Assembly (NCBI RefSeq): GCF_963082655.1
Contig: NC_081553.1
Location: 49,065,728 to 49,129,727 of the forward strand
Source of the DNA: Stomoxys calcitrans
Taxonomy: Eukaryota; Arthropoda; Insecta; Diptera; Muscidae
Length of the DNA: 64,000 bases
Reading direction: 5' to 3'
Shown here: positions 32,330 through 44,220 of the stretch, in pieces
Layout: the number at the start of each line of letters is the position of its first letter
How positions within the stretch are numbered: position 1 is the first letter of the stretch
Made by a program: the position numbers and the translations under genes
The notes under the pieces: model-generated
Seen by the model: only the letters and a program-made list of their open reading frames with translations
What the model was told of the DNA's origin: nothing
Databases searched by the model: none

Positions 32330-34745
32330 TATTGGAAAGCACTAGTGAGGAAGGTTGCGCAAAGTGCTCTCGAAGGATCCTAGCGCGCCTAGATTAAGTC
32401 GACAGGACCTGACGGTATTATCTCTGCACTGCTGCAGGAGTCTCTTGGAGATACCCTGCCCTGGCTAGAACGAATTTCCCGGGCGAGCCTGGCATGGTTC
32501 TACATACCAAGGGCATGGAAGGAGGTCAATCGCGTGCTCCTCAATCCCCAAGTGGGAAGAATAAACCACAGCAGGATGTTTTCGTTTTTGCTCCAAACAA
32601 TGAAAAGTGTGATGGACCTGAAGGTGAGAGGGGGACTGACTCCGGAGAACTTCAATGATACCCTGCCCTGGCTAGAACGGATTTTCCAGGCGAGTCTGGC
32701 ATGGTTCTACATACCAAGGGCATGGAAGGAGGTCAAGGTGCTCTTTATCCCCAAGGCGGGAAGAATAAACCACAGCAGGATGTTTTCGTTTTTGCTCAAA
32801 ACACTGAAATGTGTGATGGAGCTGAAGGTGAGAGGGGGACTGACACCGGAGAACTTCAGTGGGGCACAACACGCATACCTTAAAAACAGGTCGGTGGCCC
32901 TTCACGGGAGGTCGAGATGTCCCTACGATAGAAGAAGTACTCTATGTCAGCTTTCTTGAATATTGAAAGGGCCTTCAATAACGTTGGCTGTTAGTCCAGT
33001 CCAATATGCTTTTTGGCATGATTATCAATGCAAACCTGGGAGATAGTATGGTCGGAAGGAAGGTGGCAAGAGGAACGCCCCAGTGAGGGATGTTTTCGCC
33101 GATTCTGTGGAACCTCGTGATAAATGAAATCCAGTTGGATATTAGCGGGGACGGCATGAAGATAATCGCAGACTATGTCGTTTTGCTGCTCCAAGGCAGG
33201 TTTTTGTCGACGATCAGTGACACCATGGAAGGGTCATTGGGAAGATTGTTGCGATGGGCTACCAGAAATGGATTGAGAACCAACCCATGGATGACAGAGC
33301 TGGTGTTCTCCACATGCAGATTCAATATACCAGAGTTCAGACTCCCGTCCTTTAAAGGGATCACCTTGTAGCTGTCCAAGCAGGCGAATTACCTTGACAT
33401 AATCCTCGATTCGAAGCTATCCTGGTAAAAGGAATATGGAGGAAAGGAGCCGTAAGGCATGGCGCGCTTTTTACTTTTGGGCTACCAGAAATGGGTGGAG
33501 GACCACTTAAGGAAGACATAGCTGGTGCTCTTCTCTCGCAGATATAAGATACCGTTATTGGACGAAATTACCCTGCAGCTGTCAAAGGAGGCGAAGTATC
33601 AAGGAATAATCCTAGATTCAAAGATGTCCTGGAAGGGGAATACCGAGGAAAGAGGGCGTAAGGCATTGTGCGCCTTTTACTCCTGCAGGAGGATGTTCGG
33701 TAGGAAGAGGAAGTTTAGCCCCAAGATAATATATTGGATGTATATGGACATTGTGAGCTCAGTACTAGCCTGGGGCACTGGTTTGATGGAGGGCCATGGT
33801 GAAGAGGATTTGCACAAGGAAATTTGGGAAGATCAAGAGACTGGCCTGAGTCGGCATCACAGAGGCAATAAGATCCGCAGGGCAGGCAAGTCCGGAAGCG
33901 ATCCTGGATATGCAGCCCATTGGGGACTATATTCGGTAGCGCTTGGGCTGAAGGAGCTCGGCATGCTAAAGAGGAAATTTATGGCCACAGTAAGGACAGA
34001 GGACATAGTGAGTCTACATTGAGAACACAGAGACTGAGATTTGTTTTAGACTGCCTGATCATTATACGGTCCTGAAGGCGGACATCAGGGCGATAATGAA
34101 ATGCGTGAGGTGGTGTTGTGTTAACGCTTGAACGTCGTGTGTAAATAACTTTAGGGTAAACTGGCCATCAAGGCAATAACAACCAGGATGATGTCACGAA
34201 AAGTCTTGGAGTGTAAGAAGATTAACGCTTTTTTGAGGATGGCAAGGTCCACATCATTCGGGTGCCAGACCATAACGGAGTAAGAGGGAATGAATAAGCA
34301 GACGATTTGGCGATGAAGGCCAGAGATCTGCCTCAATAAATTTAGTTAACCCGAAGCCTTTCAGGTCGACGCAGTCCGAGTTAAGGTAGTGGGGGGCGAA
34401 TGCGCATGCAACCCTGTGGAACAGCGAAAAGGTCGGAAGGGCGGCAAAAATCCTATGGGGAAATCCAGATTGTGAGAAAACGAGGATATTGCTGAAAGGA
34501 AGTAAGCAGGAGGTCAATAGCTTTCGGTATCACTTATGTCAAATCGGTGCGGCAGGTGATAGCATGTGCAGGGCATGTGGGGAAGATGATGAGACGTTGG
34601 AGCATTTCTTTTGTCATTGCCCGGCTTTCGCGTCTAATAGATACCGGCACTTAAGTGGGGACGTAATAGCAGACATGAACCAACTTAGGGGAGTGCTATT
34701 GGAAAAAATTAAGGATTTTTTAAGTAGCACGGAATGCCTAACTTA
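32330..34745 (+). pseudogene. I/LOA-like LINE ORF2: RT and RNase H
   Basis: The RT begins PTGPDGIISALLQES, then LAWFYIPRAWKEVKVLFIPK (in a 207-bp duplication, 32451 and 32658), LKVRGGLTPENFSGAQHAYL, a motif A remnant (IERAFNN), GTPQ.GMFSPILWNLVINEI and a catalytic motif degraded to IADYVVLL (about 33165-33190). FRLPSFKGITL...LDSKLSW follows and is duplicated with period 223 (33256 and 33479). An RNase H domain is recognisable downstream: FRLPDHYTVLKADIRAIMK, then VHIIRVPDHNGVRGNE.ADD. The end is a cysteine/histidine segment, CRACGEDDETLEHFFCHCPA (34570-34630), and a stop at 34744. The RNase H domain supports an I-superfamily clade. Many stops; inactive. Confidence 0.88.
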
Positions 34746-35800
34746 GATTTTCTATTTCAATGTTAGTTGTTAGAGCGTACAACAAACCGATTACTGGCTT
34801 AGGTGTATGTCCATAGTTGCGTGGGGCGAATTAATATCTGCACCCTCTTATCTAACCCATTCTCTCGAAATTTGGCAAAGGATTTTCTCTTGACGCTCGA
34901 TATTTCTGGTGAATTTTATAGAAATGGGTCAGATTGAGTTTGGTCGAAATTGACTCCCGAATTCGTCAGATTTGGGTAATTTCCAAATAATGTTGTCATT
35001 TGTCAACCGGAGTTATTACAGTTTGAAAATATTTGTTGGAAATTTGATACGAATTGTTTTATTACCCATATAAACCGATTTCCCAGTTTTACTTCCTGAA
35101 CCTCTAGAGGGCGCAATTCTTTTTTCGATTAACTTATTTCTTGAGCCTATAGAGGATTTTGTACAATAATTACTACCATGAAGTTGAACCATTTATTCCA
35201 AGAAAATTCATTTACTAGTAAAATTGTAAAGTTTTTATTGTCCTTTAATCCTTTGTCATTTCTTTAATTTAATTCAATCCTAAAATAATTGTTTCTCTGA
35301 ACAAATTGAATTGAACAAAACTTGTGTTAAGTTTTCCTCCCCCCAAAAACAACGCAACAAGAAGTACGCAAAATTTTTAAATTATAACACAATAAACTTT
35401 AAAAGTAGAGCTCAAATTGTGCCTGAAACACACAATGGACCGTGTGTTATTATACAAGGCGTAGTAAGCAAGTTTTAAGATGAAAAAGGTTCTTTTTGTT
35501 TGAGTCTTATTTTACAAAGTTTAGAACGTTTGAAGGATTAGTTTTCTTAACGTAAACAAACAAAAGTTTTTAAGTGGATTTGTATAAGAGGATTTTGTTT
35601 AAAGTTGAATTTAGGCAATGTAAAGTAAGAAATTTGATTAGGAAATTTGAAGAATGTATTGGGTGTAGGAAAAAGCAAAGGGCCAAAAGGAAAGGCAAAA
35701 AGCATGAAAAAAGCATGAAAAAAGCATGAAAAAAGCATACTCTTCAAAATGAGCCATAGTAATATTCTGTTTCTCCAAGAAAAATATAGAGAAATTTCAT
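34746..35800. other. Mostly unique; small family-A fragment and 11-bp repeats
   Basis: A family-A fragment lies at about 35057-35185 ('atataaaccgatttcccagt', 'cctctagagggcgcaattct'). At 35701-35740 'agcatgaaaaa' is repeated with an 11-bp period (starts 35701, 35712, 35723, 35734). No gene recognised. Confidence 0.5.
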
Positions 35801-37137
35801 TTCCTAAACTAAGCGTCCTAGAGGGAAATGGACCTTAATTCGTGACACCATCGAAAAATTCAAAATTTCATGGAAATCCATTAAAATTTTAAATTTTACC
35901 ACGGAAACATTAAATTGGCTGTATCTCCTTAACTAAGCGTCCTAGAGGGAAATGGGCCTTAATTCGTGACACCATCGAAAAATTCAAAATTTCATCGAAA
36001 ATCCATTAAAAGTATAAAACATTAAATTGGCTGTATCTCCTTAACTAAGCGTCCTAGAGAAAAATGGGCCTTAATTCGTGACACCATCCGAAATTTCAAA
36101 ATTTCATCGAAAATCCATTAAAAACGGAAAACTTTACCAGGAAAACTTTAAATTGGCTGTATCTCCTAAACTAAGCGTGCTAGAGGGAAATGGGCCTTAA
36201 TTCGTGACACCACCGAAAAATTCGAAATTCAAAATTTCATCGAAAATCCATCAAAACGGAAATTTCACCAGGAAAACTTTAAATTGGCTGTATCTCCTAA
36301 ACTAAGAGTCCTAGAGGGAAATGGGCCTTATTTTGTGACACCAACGAAAAATTCAAAATTTCATCGAAAATCCATTAAAAACGGAAATTTCACCAGGAAA
36401 ACTTTAAATTGGCTATATCTCCTAAACTAAGCGTCCTAGAGGAAAATGAGTCTAAATTTGTGACACCGTCGAAAAGTCAAAATTTCGTCGAAAATCCATT
36501 AAAAACGGAAATTTCACCTGGAAAGCTTTAAATAGGCTGTATCTCCTAAACTAAGCGTCCTAGAGGGAAATGGGCCTTAATTCATGACACCATCGAGAAA
36601 TTCAAAATTTCATCGAAAATTCTTTAAAAACGGAAATTTCACCAGGAAAACTTTAAATTGGCTGTATCTCCTAAACTAAGCGTCCTAGAGGGAAATGGGC
36701 CTTAATTCGTGACACCATCGAGAAGTCAAAATTTTATCGAAAATCCATTAAAAACGGAAATTTCACCAGGAAAACTTTAAATTGGCTGTATCTCCTAAAC
36801 TAAGCGTTCTAGAGGGAAATGGGCCTTAATTCGTGGCACCATCGAAAAATTCAAAATTTCATCGAAAATCCATTAAAAATGGAAATTTCATCAGGAAACC
36901 TTTAAATTGGCTGTATCTCCTAAACTAAGCGTCCTAGAGGGAAATGGGCCTTAATTTGTGACACCAACGAAAAATTCAAAATTTCATCGAAAATCCATTA
37001 AAAACGGAAATTTCATCAGGAAAACTTTAAATTGGCTGTATCTCCTTAACTAAGCGACCTAGAGGGAAATGGGCCTTAATTCGTGACACCACCGAAAAAT
37101 TCAAAATTTCATCGAAAATATATTAAAAACGGAAAAT
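35801..37137. repeat. 125-bp satellite array
   Basis: About eleven tandem units. The anchor 'gctgtatctcc' occurs at 35918, 36030, 36156, 36287, 36412, 36536, 36661, 36785, 36910 and 37035, so the common spacing is 124-125 bp with early units at 112, 126 and 131. Conserved core segments are 'aaactaagcgtcctagaggg', 'aaatgggccttaattcgtga' and 'aaaatttcatcgaaaatcca'. The central units are the most alike, as expected of unequal exchange. No ORF. Confidence 0.95.
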
Positions 37138-38125
37138 TTGTAACAATTGATTTTTTTTTTTGTATTTTTATTTTTGGTAATTTTTTTTGTCTGAATTGGA
37201 TTCCCTACATAGAACATCACCGATCTAAGTTCTATTACACCGTTTTTACAATTGTACGTACATACATTTTTACATGCGTTAATATGTACAGACTCTTGGA
37301 AGTCTAAGTACAAGTTTTGTTTTTTTTTTGTTGCTCTCGTTGCGTGTGCATGGAATGGTTATTAGAGATGAGCGCGTGGGTGTAACATCACTCTCCCTCA
37401 TGCGATCACCCGAAGTGTTTTTACACTAAAGAGGACATGGTAATGATAGGGATGGACTGTTAAGGTGATCATTACGTATTTACATACGAATGATTTTTAT
37501 TAGGTTCACTCAAGATTTCTTTACATATACTCTCGAGCAAACATTTAGTTAATCCAGATACACGTCTTTTGGTGTCACGCACTCATCTCCATTACATGTT
37601 GTCACTTGCCAACACAGATTTTTGCGATTGATTTTGAATAGTTGATTGGTCCGAATTTTACAACAATTAAACATTATGTATTCCAATGGAAGTAATGTCG
37701 TATATGTGTACGAATATACATATTGTCGTACATTATGTACAAATGCCAAGGTCAGAATCTGCTTCGAGTTAAGGTTTGCTTTGTCTTCAAAGTCTGTCAA
37801 TTGTTCTGTTCTAAATTCGGCTTCAACACGTTAAAGTGAAGTTTACTCCGGCAATTAATTTTTTTGTGTGAGTATTGACAAATTACAAAGTGAAAGAGTT
37901 AAACCAGTAATTTTAAATAAAATAGAACCCGTGCAATCTGCATTGAGGGTTTCAGTGAAATCTTTTGAGGAAGAATAAAAACGCATCTGAAGCTATGGTG
38001 ACATTTTTTTCGGTGTTAATCGTCATAGAAAGGTAATTCATCTGCCTGTCATAGCAGAATTTACCAAATCTTAATACAATTTCAACTTTCTAGGATAAAT
38101 CCATTTATTTGTGAAATTTGTTACG

Positions 38126-38200
38126 TTCAGTCTCTCGGTTTAAACGCTGAGTACAGGAGGCTGTGTACCACGTGAGTCTCACGGGGACCGAGAGACTGAA
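38126..38200. repeat. Branched inverted-repeat structure
   Basis: An outer perfect 14-bp stem pairs 38126-38139 (ttcagtctctcggt) with 38187-38200. Within the 47-base interior, gtac at 38151 pairs with gtac at 38165, and 38171-38183 is the palindrome cgtgagtctcacg. The whole could fold into a three-way or cloverleaf-like structure. No tRNA isotype signature (no B box) is present. Confidence 0.8.
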
Positions 38201-38938
38201 AACTATAAGTAACCACCCAAAACGCCAAGAATTCTATCACAGTGCAAAATTTGTCATATTTAAGACCATGCTGATTGCCTTATGGAACTAGAACATTCTA
38301 TGAACCCCGCTAAAGTATATGACGTCATATTTTTGCCTCCAAGTGTCTAATTTGTCCTGAATCTTCGTTGGACCCAGCTCCCCTAAATATTCCTAACGCC
38401 ATGTTTTAGCCGTCCACGTGTTTGAAGTAACAAGGAAGCCATTTGAAAAGAAAAAAAGGAAGCCATTTTTAATAAGCCACACCCCAAGGGGAAACAACTT
38501 TAATAAAAATATAAAAATTCTAAACCTAGCTAACAAAACCTACTTAAAATTAACCTAACATGAACTTAAACCTACATAATTGCCTATATTAACATCGAAT
38601 TTTTCTAAAATTTGCCTACCCATAAAATGGACAACCAGGAAAAATTGTTCTTACCTATAAAATTTGCCTAAAAATTAAAATTTTTCTAATGTTTTAAATA
38701 TTGCACCTGAATTCCATAAATATTGCACAAAAATTAATTCTTAAGACATTTTTAAGTTTAAACTACGATATGAATCTATAACTAAATTTAACGTAAAACT
38801 CATTTTTTTCTAACAGTCATTGTACTAACATGTATCAACACACCATATAGATCATATTTAAGCTTCACCCCCCCCTCTAGCTCATTATCATCAATCCAGC
38901 ACGGAGGCCTTCATGCAGCATTGACGTGGGAGCAGGCG

Positions 38939-38951
38939 GTATATAAAAACT
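38939..38951 (+). promoter_or_regulatory. TATA-like site of uncertain use
   Basis: The string gcggtatataaaaactg in an otherwise ordinary stretch, preceded by GC-richer sequence (tgacgtgggagcagg). No clear initiator lies at the expected distance and no coding region follows before the family-A element at 39094. Confidence 0.2.
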
Positions 38952-39093
38952 GTAAGTCTGATCGTTTTGATACATGGTAGACATTTTTAGTTGATTTTGT
39001 TTTTGTCCTTTCTTCTTTCTCTATGGCCGCTATTGGTTGTTCGGTAGAGAAAGACGAAAGCTAGAAAGCTCTCTTTTTTTACCATTGCCATTT

Positions 39094-40899
39094 TTATACC
39101 CTCCACCATAAGATGGGGGGTATACTAATTTCGTCATTCTGTTTGTAACTACTCGAAATATTCGTCTGAGACCCCATAAAGTATATATATTCTTGATCGT
39201 CGTGACATTTTATGTCGATCTAGCCATGTCCGTCCGTCTGTCCGTCCGTCCGTCCGTCCGTCCGTCCGTCCGTCCGTCCGTCTGTCTGTCGAAAGCACGC
39301 TAACTTCCGAAGGAGTAAAGCTAGCCGCTTGAAATTTTGCACAAATACTTCTTATTAGTGTAGGTCGGTTGGTATTGTAAATGGGCCATATCGGTCCATG
39401 TTTTGATATAGCTGCCATATAAACCGATCTGGGGTCTTGACTTCTTGAGCCTCTAGAGGGCGCAATTCTCATCCGATTGGGATGAAATTTTGCACGACGT
39501 GTTTTGTTATGATATCCAACAACTGTGCCAAGTATGGTTCAAATCGGTCCATAACCTGATATAGCTGCCATATAAACCGATCTTGGGTCTTGACTTCTTG
39601 AGCCTCTAGAGTGCGCAATTCTTATCCGATTGGAATGAAATTTTGCATGACGTGTTTTGCTATGATATCCAACAACTGTGCCAAGTATGGTTCAAATCGG
39701 TTCATAACCTGATATAGCTGCCATATAAACCGATCTTGGGTCTTGACTTCTTGAGCCTCTAGCGTGCGCAATTCTTATCCGATCAGAATGAAATTTTGCA
39801 CGACGTATTTTGTTATGATATCCAACAACTGTGCCAAGTATGGGTTGAATCGGTCCATAACCTGATATAGCTGCCATATAAACCGATCTTGGGTCTTGAC
39901 TTCTTGAGCCTCTAGAGTGCGCAATTCTTATCCGATTGAAATGAAATTTTGCACGACGTGTTTTCTTATTATATCCAACAACAGCGCCAAGTATGGTTTA
40001 AATCGGTCCATAACCTGATATAGCTACCATATAAACCGATCTTGGGTCTTGACTTCTTGACCCTCTAGAGGGCGCAATTCTTATCCGATTGGAATGGAAT
40101 TTCGCACGACGTGTTTTGTTATGATACCCAACAACTGTGCCAAGTATGGTTTAAATCGGTTCATAACCTGATATAGCTACCATATAAACCGATTTTGGGT
40201 CTTGACTTCTTGACACAATTCTTATCCGATTTGAATGAATTTTTGCACGAAGTATTTCGTTATGATATCCAACAACTGTGCCAAGTATGGTTCAAATCGG
40301 TTCATAACCTGATATAGCTGTCATATAAACAAATCTGGGGATTTGATTTCTTGAGCTTCTAGAGGGCGCAATTCCTATCCGATTTGGCTGAAATTTTGCA
40401 TGACGTATTTTATTTTTACTTTCAACAACTGTGTCAAATAAGGTTCAAATCGGTTCATAACCTGATATAGCTGATATATAAACCGCTCTGGGATCTTGAC
40501 TTCTTGACCCCTAGAGGTCGCAATTATTATCCGATATGCCTGAAATTTTGTATGATGGATCCTCTCATGACCATCAACAAACGTGTTTACTATGGTCTGA
40601 ATCGGTCTATAGACCGATACAGATCCCATATAAATCGTTCTCTCTATTTTACTTCGTGAGCCCCAATGGGCGCAATTCTTATACGAATTGGCTGAAATTT
40701 TACACAGGTCTCCAACATATAATTTAATTGTGGTCCGAACCGGACCATATCTTGATATCGTTTTAATAGCAGAGCAACTCTTTTCTTATATCCTTTTTTG
40801 CCTAAGAAGAGATGCCGGGAAAAGAACTCGACAAATGCGATCCATGGTGGAGGGTATATAAGATTCGGCCCGGCCGAACTTAGCACGCTTTTACTTGTT
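39094..40899 (+). mobile_element. Family-A (Helentron-like) element, copy D, most complete
   Basis: Starts TTTTTATACCCTCCACCATA and ends with ATGGTGGAGGGTATATAAG, the hairpin TTCGGCCCGGCCGAA, CTTAGCACGCTTTTACTTG and TT. After the microsatellite (39231-39291) it contains an internal array with anchors 'aaaccga' at 39421, 39574, 39727, 39880, 40033, 40186, 40327 and 40480; five successive intervals and the last are exactly 153 bp, one is 141. About 1.8 kb, no transposase. Because 153 is a multiple of three, the array holds long open frames that should not be taken as genes. Nearly identical to copy A in inverse orientation. Confidence 0.88.
39231..39291. repeat. (GTCC)n/(GTCT)n microsatellite
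   Basis: Tetranucleotide gtcc and gtct repeats inside family-A copy D. Confidence 0.9.
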
Positions 40900-41286
40900 T
40901 TTTCTCTATAAATATATAAGCTAGAATTTAATTATAAGACATGTGAGTTATAATAAAAGGTGAAATATTTGGAATTTGAATATGAGGACTTAGATTTTTG
41001 ATGTGAACTTCGCAAGCAGACTGTAGGGGTAGTGCTAAAGGGGTTTTTCTTAATTTCTTAGGCCATAGAAAAACCATGGATGGGAGGGTTATGAGGCCAA
41101 GAGTAATGCCATCTTACTCTTATGTATTGTGATTATGAAGAATTGTATTAAAACCATTCAGGGCACTTTAAGCGCGCGTGATATTTTTTTTTATTTGTGA
41201 TGTTTCGTCATTTCGAGGGAACAAGTACCCCGCCCACATCTCCCGAACAAGCTAGTCAGCCGAGCACGCGCGTGACGTTCCAATCG
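40900..41286. other. Unique spacer
   Basis: No repeat recognised between copy D and the small candidate exon; contains a run of T at 41186-41194. Confidence 0.45.
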
Positions 41287-41397
41287 ATGACAAAATTCTT
41301 GGTATTATCTGTCTTTTTGACTGCGGTTTTAGATTTAGGGGCTTCGCTGAAATCCGAGCTACCAAGTAAGGTAAATTTGGGAGAAATCCCAGATTGA
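41287..41397 (+). CDS. Candidate first exon with signal-peptide-like N-terminus
   Basis: From an internal ATG the frame reads MTKFLVLSVFLTAVLDLGAS then LKSELPSKVNLGEIPD and stops. The N-terminus has a short basic start followed by a hydrophobic core of about 15 residues, as in a secretory signal. The sequence 'ccaagtaaggtaaattt' near 41358-41375 offers possible GT donor sites, so the 36-codon frame could be the first exon of a secreted-protein gene. The frame extends upstream to an ATG at 41197 with less convincing residues. No second exon is recognised in the window. Chance is the main alternative. Confidence 0.25.
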   Translation: MTKFLVLSVFLTAVLDLGASLKSELPSKVNLGEIPD

Positions 41398-41439
41398 AAC
41401 AAGCTGTGTAAATTACACCTCAACACAGACACTAAAATT

Positions 41440-41645
41440 ACTACAGCACATTACAAATTCACCAGAAAAACTTTGAATAGGCTGTATCTCCCAAACTAAG
41501 CGTCCTAGAGGGAAATGGGCCTTAATTTGTGACACCATCGAAAAATTCAAAATTTCATCGAAAATCCATTAAAAATGGAAATTTAATCAGGAAAACCTTA
41601 AATTGGCTGTATCTCCTAAACTAAGCGTCCTAGAGGACGCATTTT
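41440..41645. repeat. Island of the 125-bp satellite
   Basis: About one and a half units of the same repeat as 35.8-37.1 kb ('aaactaagcgtcctagaggg' twice, 'aaaatttcatcgaaaatcca'), 4.3 kb from the main array. Unit phase is kept. Confidence 0.9.
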
Positions 41646-41665
41646 AAGATTTTAAAGGACGGTTC

Positions 41666-41705
41666 CTTATCATTGAGCTTAAACTTAAATCGGAAAAAAC
41701 TTAAC
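41666..41705 (+). repeat. Short SINE fragment
   Basis: About 35 bp ('ccttatcattgagcttaaac') identical to the SINE body; too short for orientation-specific conclusions. Confidence 0.45.
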
Positions 41706-41814
41706 CCATTAACGACAAATCGGTAGAAAAATATCCAAGAATGTTGTTCGAGTTGTTAAAGGAATATCCTAATAAAATTTGGATCGACTGAAAGAGGACG
41801 AATGAAATTAGTTA

Positions 41815-43264
41815 AAACAAGTAAAAGCGTGCTAAGGGCTCAAGAAGTTTGTTCGGGAGATCGGTCTATATGGGAGCTATATCATGTTCTTCACCGATTT
41901 GGACCGTACTTCGCACAGCTGTTGGAAGTCATAACAGAGCACTATACACAAAGTTTCAGCCTAATCAGATGAAAATTGAGACTTCCAGGGGCTCAAGAAG
42001 TCAAATCGGGAGATCGGTTTGTATGGGAGGTATAGCAGGTTCTTGATCGATTTAAACCGTATTTGGCACAGTTGTTGGAAGTCATAAAAGAACACCAAAT
42101 GCAAAATTTCAGCCAAATCGGACAAAAATTGCGGCTTCCAAGGGCTCAAGAAATCAAATCGGGAGATCGGTTTATATGACAGCTATATAAGGTTATGGAC
42201 CGATATAAACCATACTTGGTAGAATTGTTGGGTATCATAACAAAACAGGACGTGCAAAATTTCATTCCAATCGAATAAGAATTGCGCCCCCTAGAGGCTC
42301 AAGAAGTCAAGACCCAAGATCGGTTTATATGGCAGCTATATCAGGTTATCGACCGATTTGAACCTTATTTAGCACAGTTGTTGGAAATCATAGCAAAACA
42401 CGTCGTGCAAAATTTCATTCCAATCAGATAAGAATTGCGCCCTCTAGAGGCTCAAGAAGTCAAGACCCAAGATCGGCTTATATGGCAACTATAACAGGTT
42501 ATGGACCGATTTGAACCATACTTGGCACAGTTGTTGGAAGTCATTCCCAAACACGTCGGGCAAAATTTCATTCCAATCAGATAAGAATTGCACCCTCTAG
42601 AGGCTATATTAGGTTATGGACCGATTTGAACCATACTTGGCACAATTGTTGGATATCATAACAAAACACGTCGTGTAAAATTTCATTCCAATCGGATAAG
42701 AATTGCGCCCTCTAGAGGCTCAGGAAGTCAAGACCCAAGATCGGTTTATATGGCAGCTATATCAGGTTATGGACCGGTTTGAACCATACATGCCACATTT
42801 GTTGGATATCATAACAAAACACGTCGTGCAAAATTTCATTCCAATCGGATAAGAGTTGCGCCCTCTAGAGGCTCAAGAAGTCAAGATCCAAGATCGGTTT
42901 ATATGGCAGCTATATCAAAACATGGACCGATATGGGCCATTTACAATCCCAACCGACCTATACTAATAAGAAGTATTTGTGCAAAATTTCAAGCGGCTAG
43001 CTTTACTCTTTCGAAAATTTGCGTGCTTCCGACAGACAGACGGACGGACGGACAGACGGACGGACGGACAGACGGACAGACGGACAGACGGACAGACGGA
43101 CAGACGGACGGACGGACGGACGGACATGGCTAGATCCACATAAAATGTCACGACGATCAAGAATATTAATACTTTAAGGGGTCTCAGACGAATATTTCGA
43201 GTAGTTACAAACAGAATGACGAAATTAGTATACCCCCATCCTATGGTGGAGGCTATAAAAACTC
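41815..43264 (-). mobile_element. Family-A element, copy E
   Basis: Starts AACAAGTAAAAGCGTGCTAAG but then jumps directly to internal unit sequence, so the GC hairpin and the subterminal repeat at this end are deleted. The first two units are of subfamily III type ('gggagatcggtttgtatggg') and the rest are subfamily I, at near 153-bp spacing. It ends with the microsatellite (43031-43127), 'tagtatacccccatcctatggtgg' in pieces and 'ctataaaaa'. It is a mosaic of two subfamilies. Confidence 0.82.
43031..43127. repeat. (GACGGACA)n microsatellite, expanded
   Basis: The largest such tract in the window, nearly 100 bp of gacg and gaca tetranucleotides within family-A copy E. Confidence 0.93.
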
Positions 43265-43894
43265 ACAAAATATATTCTCAAAATTCTTAGGAATCAAATT
43301 TCTGGAAACCCTTTTCGAGTCTTGTTTAATGAAATGTGAGGCCTAGTTGATCCAGCAAGCCATTGAGTTTTGTGGGACAATTAGCACTACTCTATATCTC
43401 TTCCCCTTTAAAGTTCTCCTGGCAAATCTATACCTTGTTGCCAAAATTGATTGACTACACCCAATAACAACACAAAATATCAGCATAAAAAAATGCCAAT
43501 CACGTTTCACTCTCCAGTGTAAACCTCCTACAAAACTATTGATTTGCCTACAAGAGTGATAAGCTCAAAGTGCTGCTTTTAGCATTTTGGATGCGAGCAA
43601 GTGTCAAATGCAGACGACGCCAACTGAGACAAGAAAAGAAATGATTTCCTCGTACACAACCCTGGAGACATACTTTTGAAAAATTTAAATTTCAGTCAAA
43701 TGCAGGGAAATGGAATGTGTGATACGATAAGAAGAATTGACAATCACCAAAGCATGTCATGAAGTGTGTAGTAAATGTCAATATTATAACTAAGTCATTT
43801 ATTATGAGTACACTCAAAAAGAAAATCAATTCTAAAAAGTTGTAAAAATCAAATAATTATTAAGGAAATAATGAATAAACTTAAAATTTACTGC
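43265..43894. other. No recognisable feature
   Basis: Unique AT-rich sequence, no ORF of note, no element ends seen. Confidence 0.5.
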
Positions 43895-44058
43895 GTAGCA
43901 TGGGTGTATTGGATGGCGCTAAGCTAAGACTCCTCCCGGAAGTAGAGCTGCCAAGGCAGGCCAGAATACGACCTTTTATTACTGGCCCAATTCTACCCAG
44001 GGACCGGCTGCAGGCGATCATACGGGCCCCGAATTGCAAGAACACGGAAGGACCGTAA
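43895..44058 (+). pseudogene. Possible LINE ORF1 C-terminal fragment
   Basis: Open frame LDGAKLRLLPEVELPRQARI followed by RPFITGPILPRDRLQAII and a stop. GC-richer than its flanks and positioned just before the endonuclease of the LINE at 44.2 kb, separated by a MITE. The family is not recognised from the sequence itself. Confidence 0.35.
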
Positions 44059-44060
44059 TA

Positions 44061-44220
44061 TTGGGTTGCCCAAAAAGTAATTGCGGATTTTTCATATAGT
44101 CGGCGTTGACAAATTTTTTCACAGCTTGTGACTCTGTAATTGCATTCTTTCTTCTGTCAGTTATCAACTGTTACTTTTAGCTTGCTTTAGAAAAAAAGTG
44201 TAAAAAAAGTATATTTGATT
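44061..44220 (+). mobile_element. Mariner-type MITE (copy 6), right end lost
   Basis: The left terminus is intact with TA at 44059-44060; the copy stops at '...gtatatttgatt' and the last 75-80 bp, including the right inverted repeat, are missing. The adjoining sequence is LINE. A deletion spanning the MITE end and LINE sequence is the simplest explanation. Confidence 0.9.

Larger units (their letters stand above)
37138..39093. other. No recognised gene; structured palindrome and TATA-like site inside
   Basis: Unique AT-rich DNA. Small frames at 37083-37313 and 37549-37834 resemble no known family. See the separate entries for the inverted repeat at 38126-38200 and the TATA-like site at 38941. 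Confidence 0.5.

Noticed and set aside
35801..37137. Regularly spaced repeats resembling a CRISPR array
   Set aside because: Units are contiguous 125-bp satellite copies without unique spacers, and the DNA is eukaryotic.
37549..37834. Overlapping ORFs on both strands as a gene
   Set aside because: Neither frame shows a known motif and both are near chance length for this base composition.
39149..40886. Several ORFs of 60-107 codons (RSVYMAAIS..., PRSVYMAAISGYGPI...) in family A
   Set aside because: The 153-bp unit is a multiple of three, so open frames recur automatically; they appear in both strands and change frame between units, with no start or stop conserved among copies.
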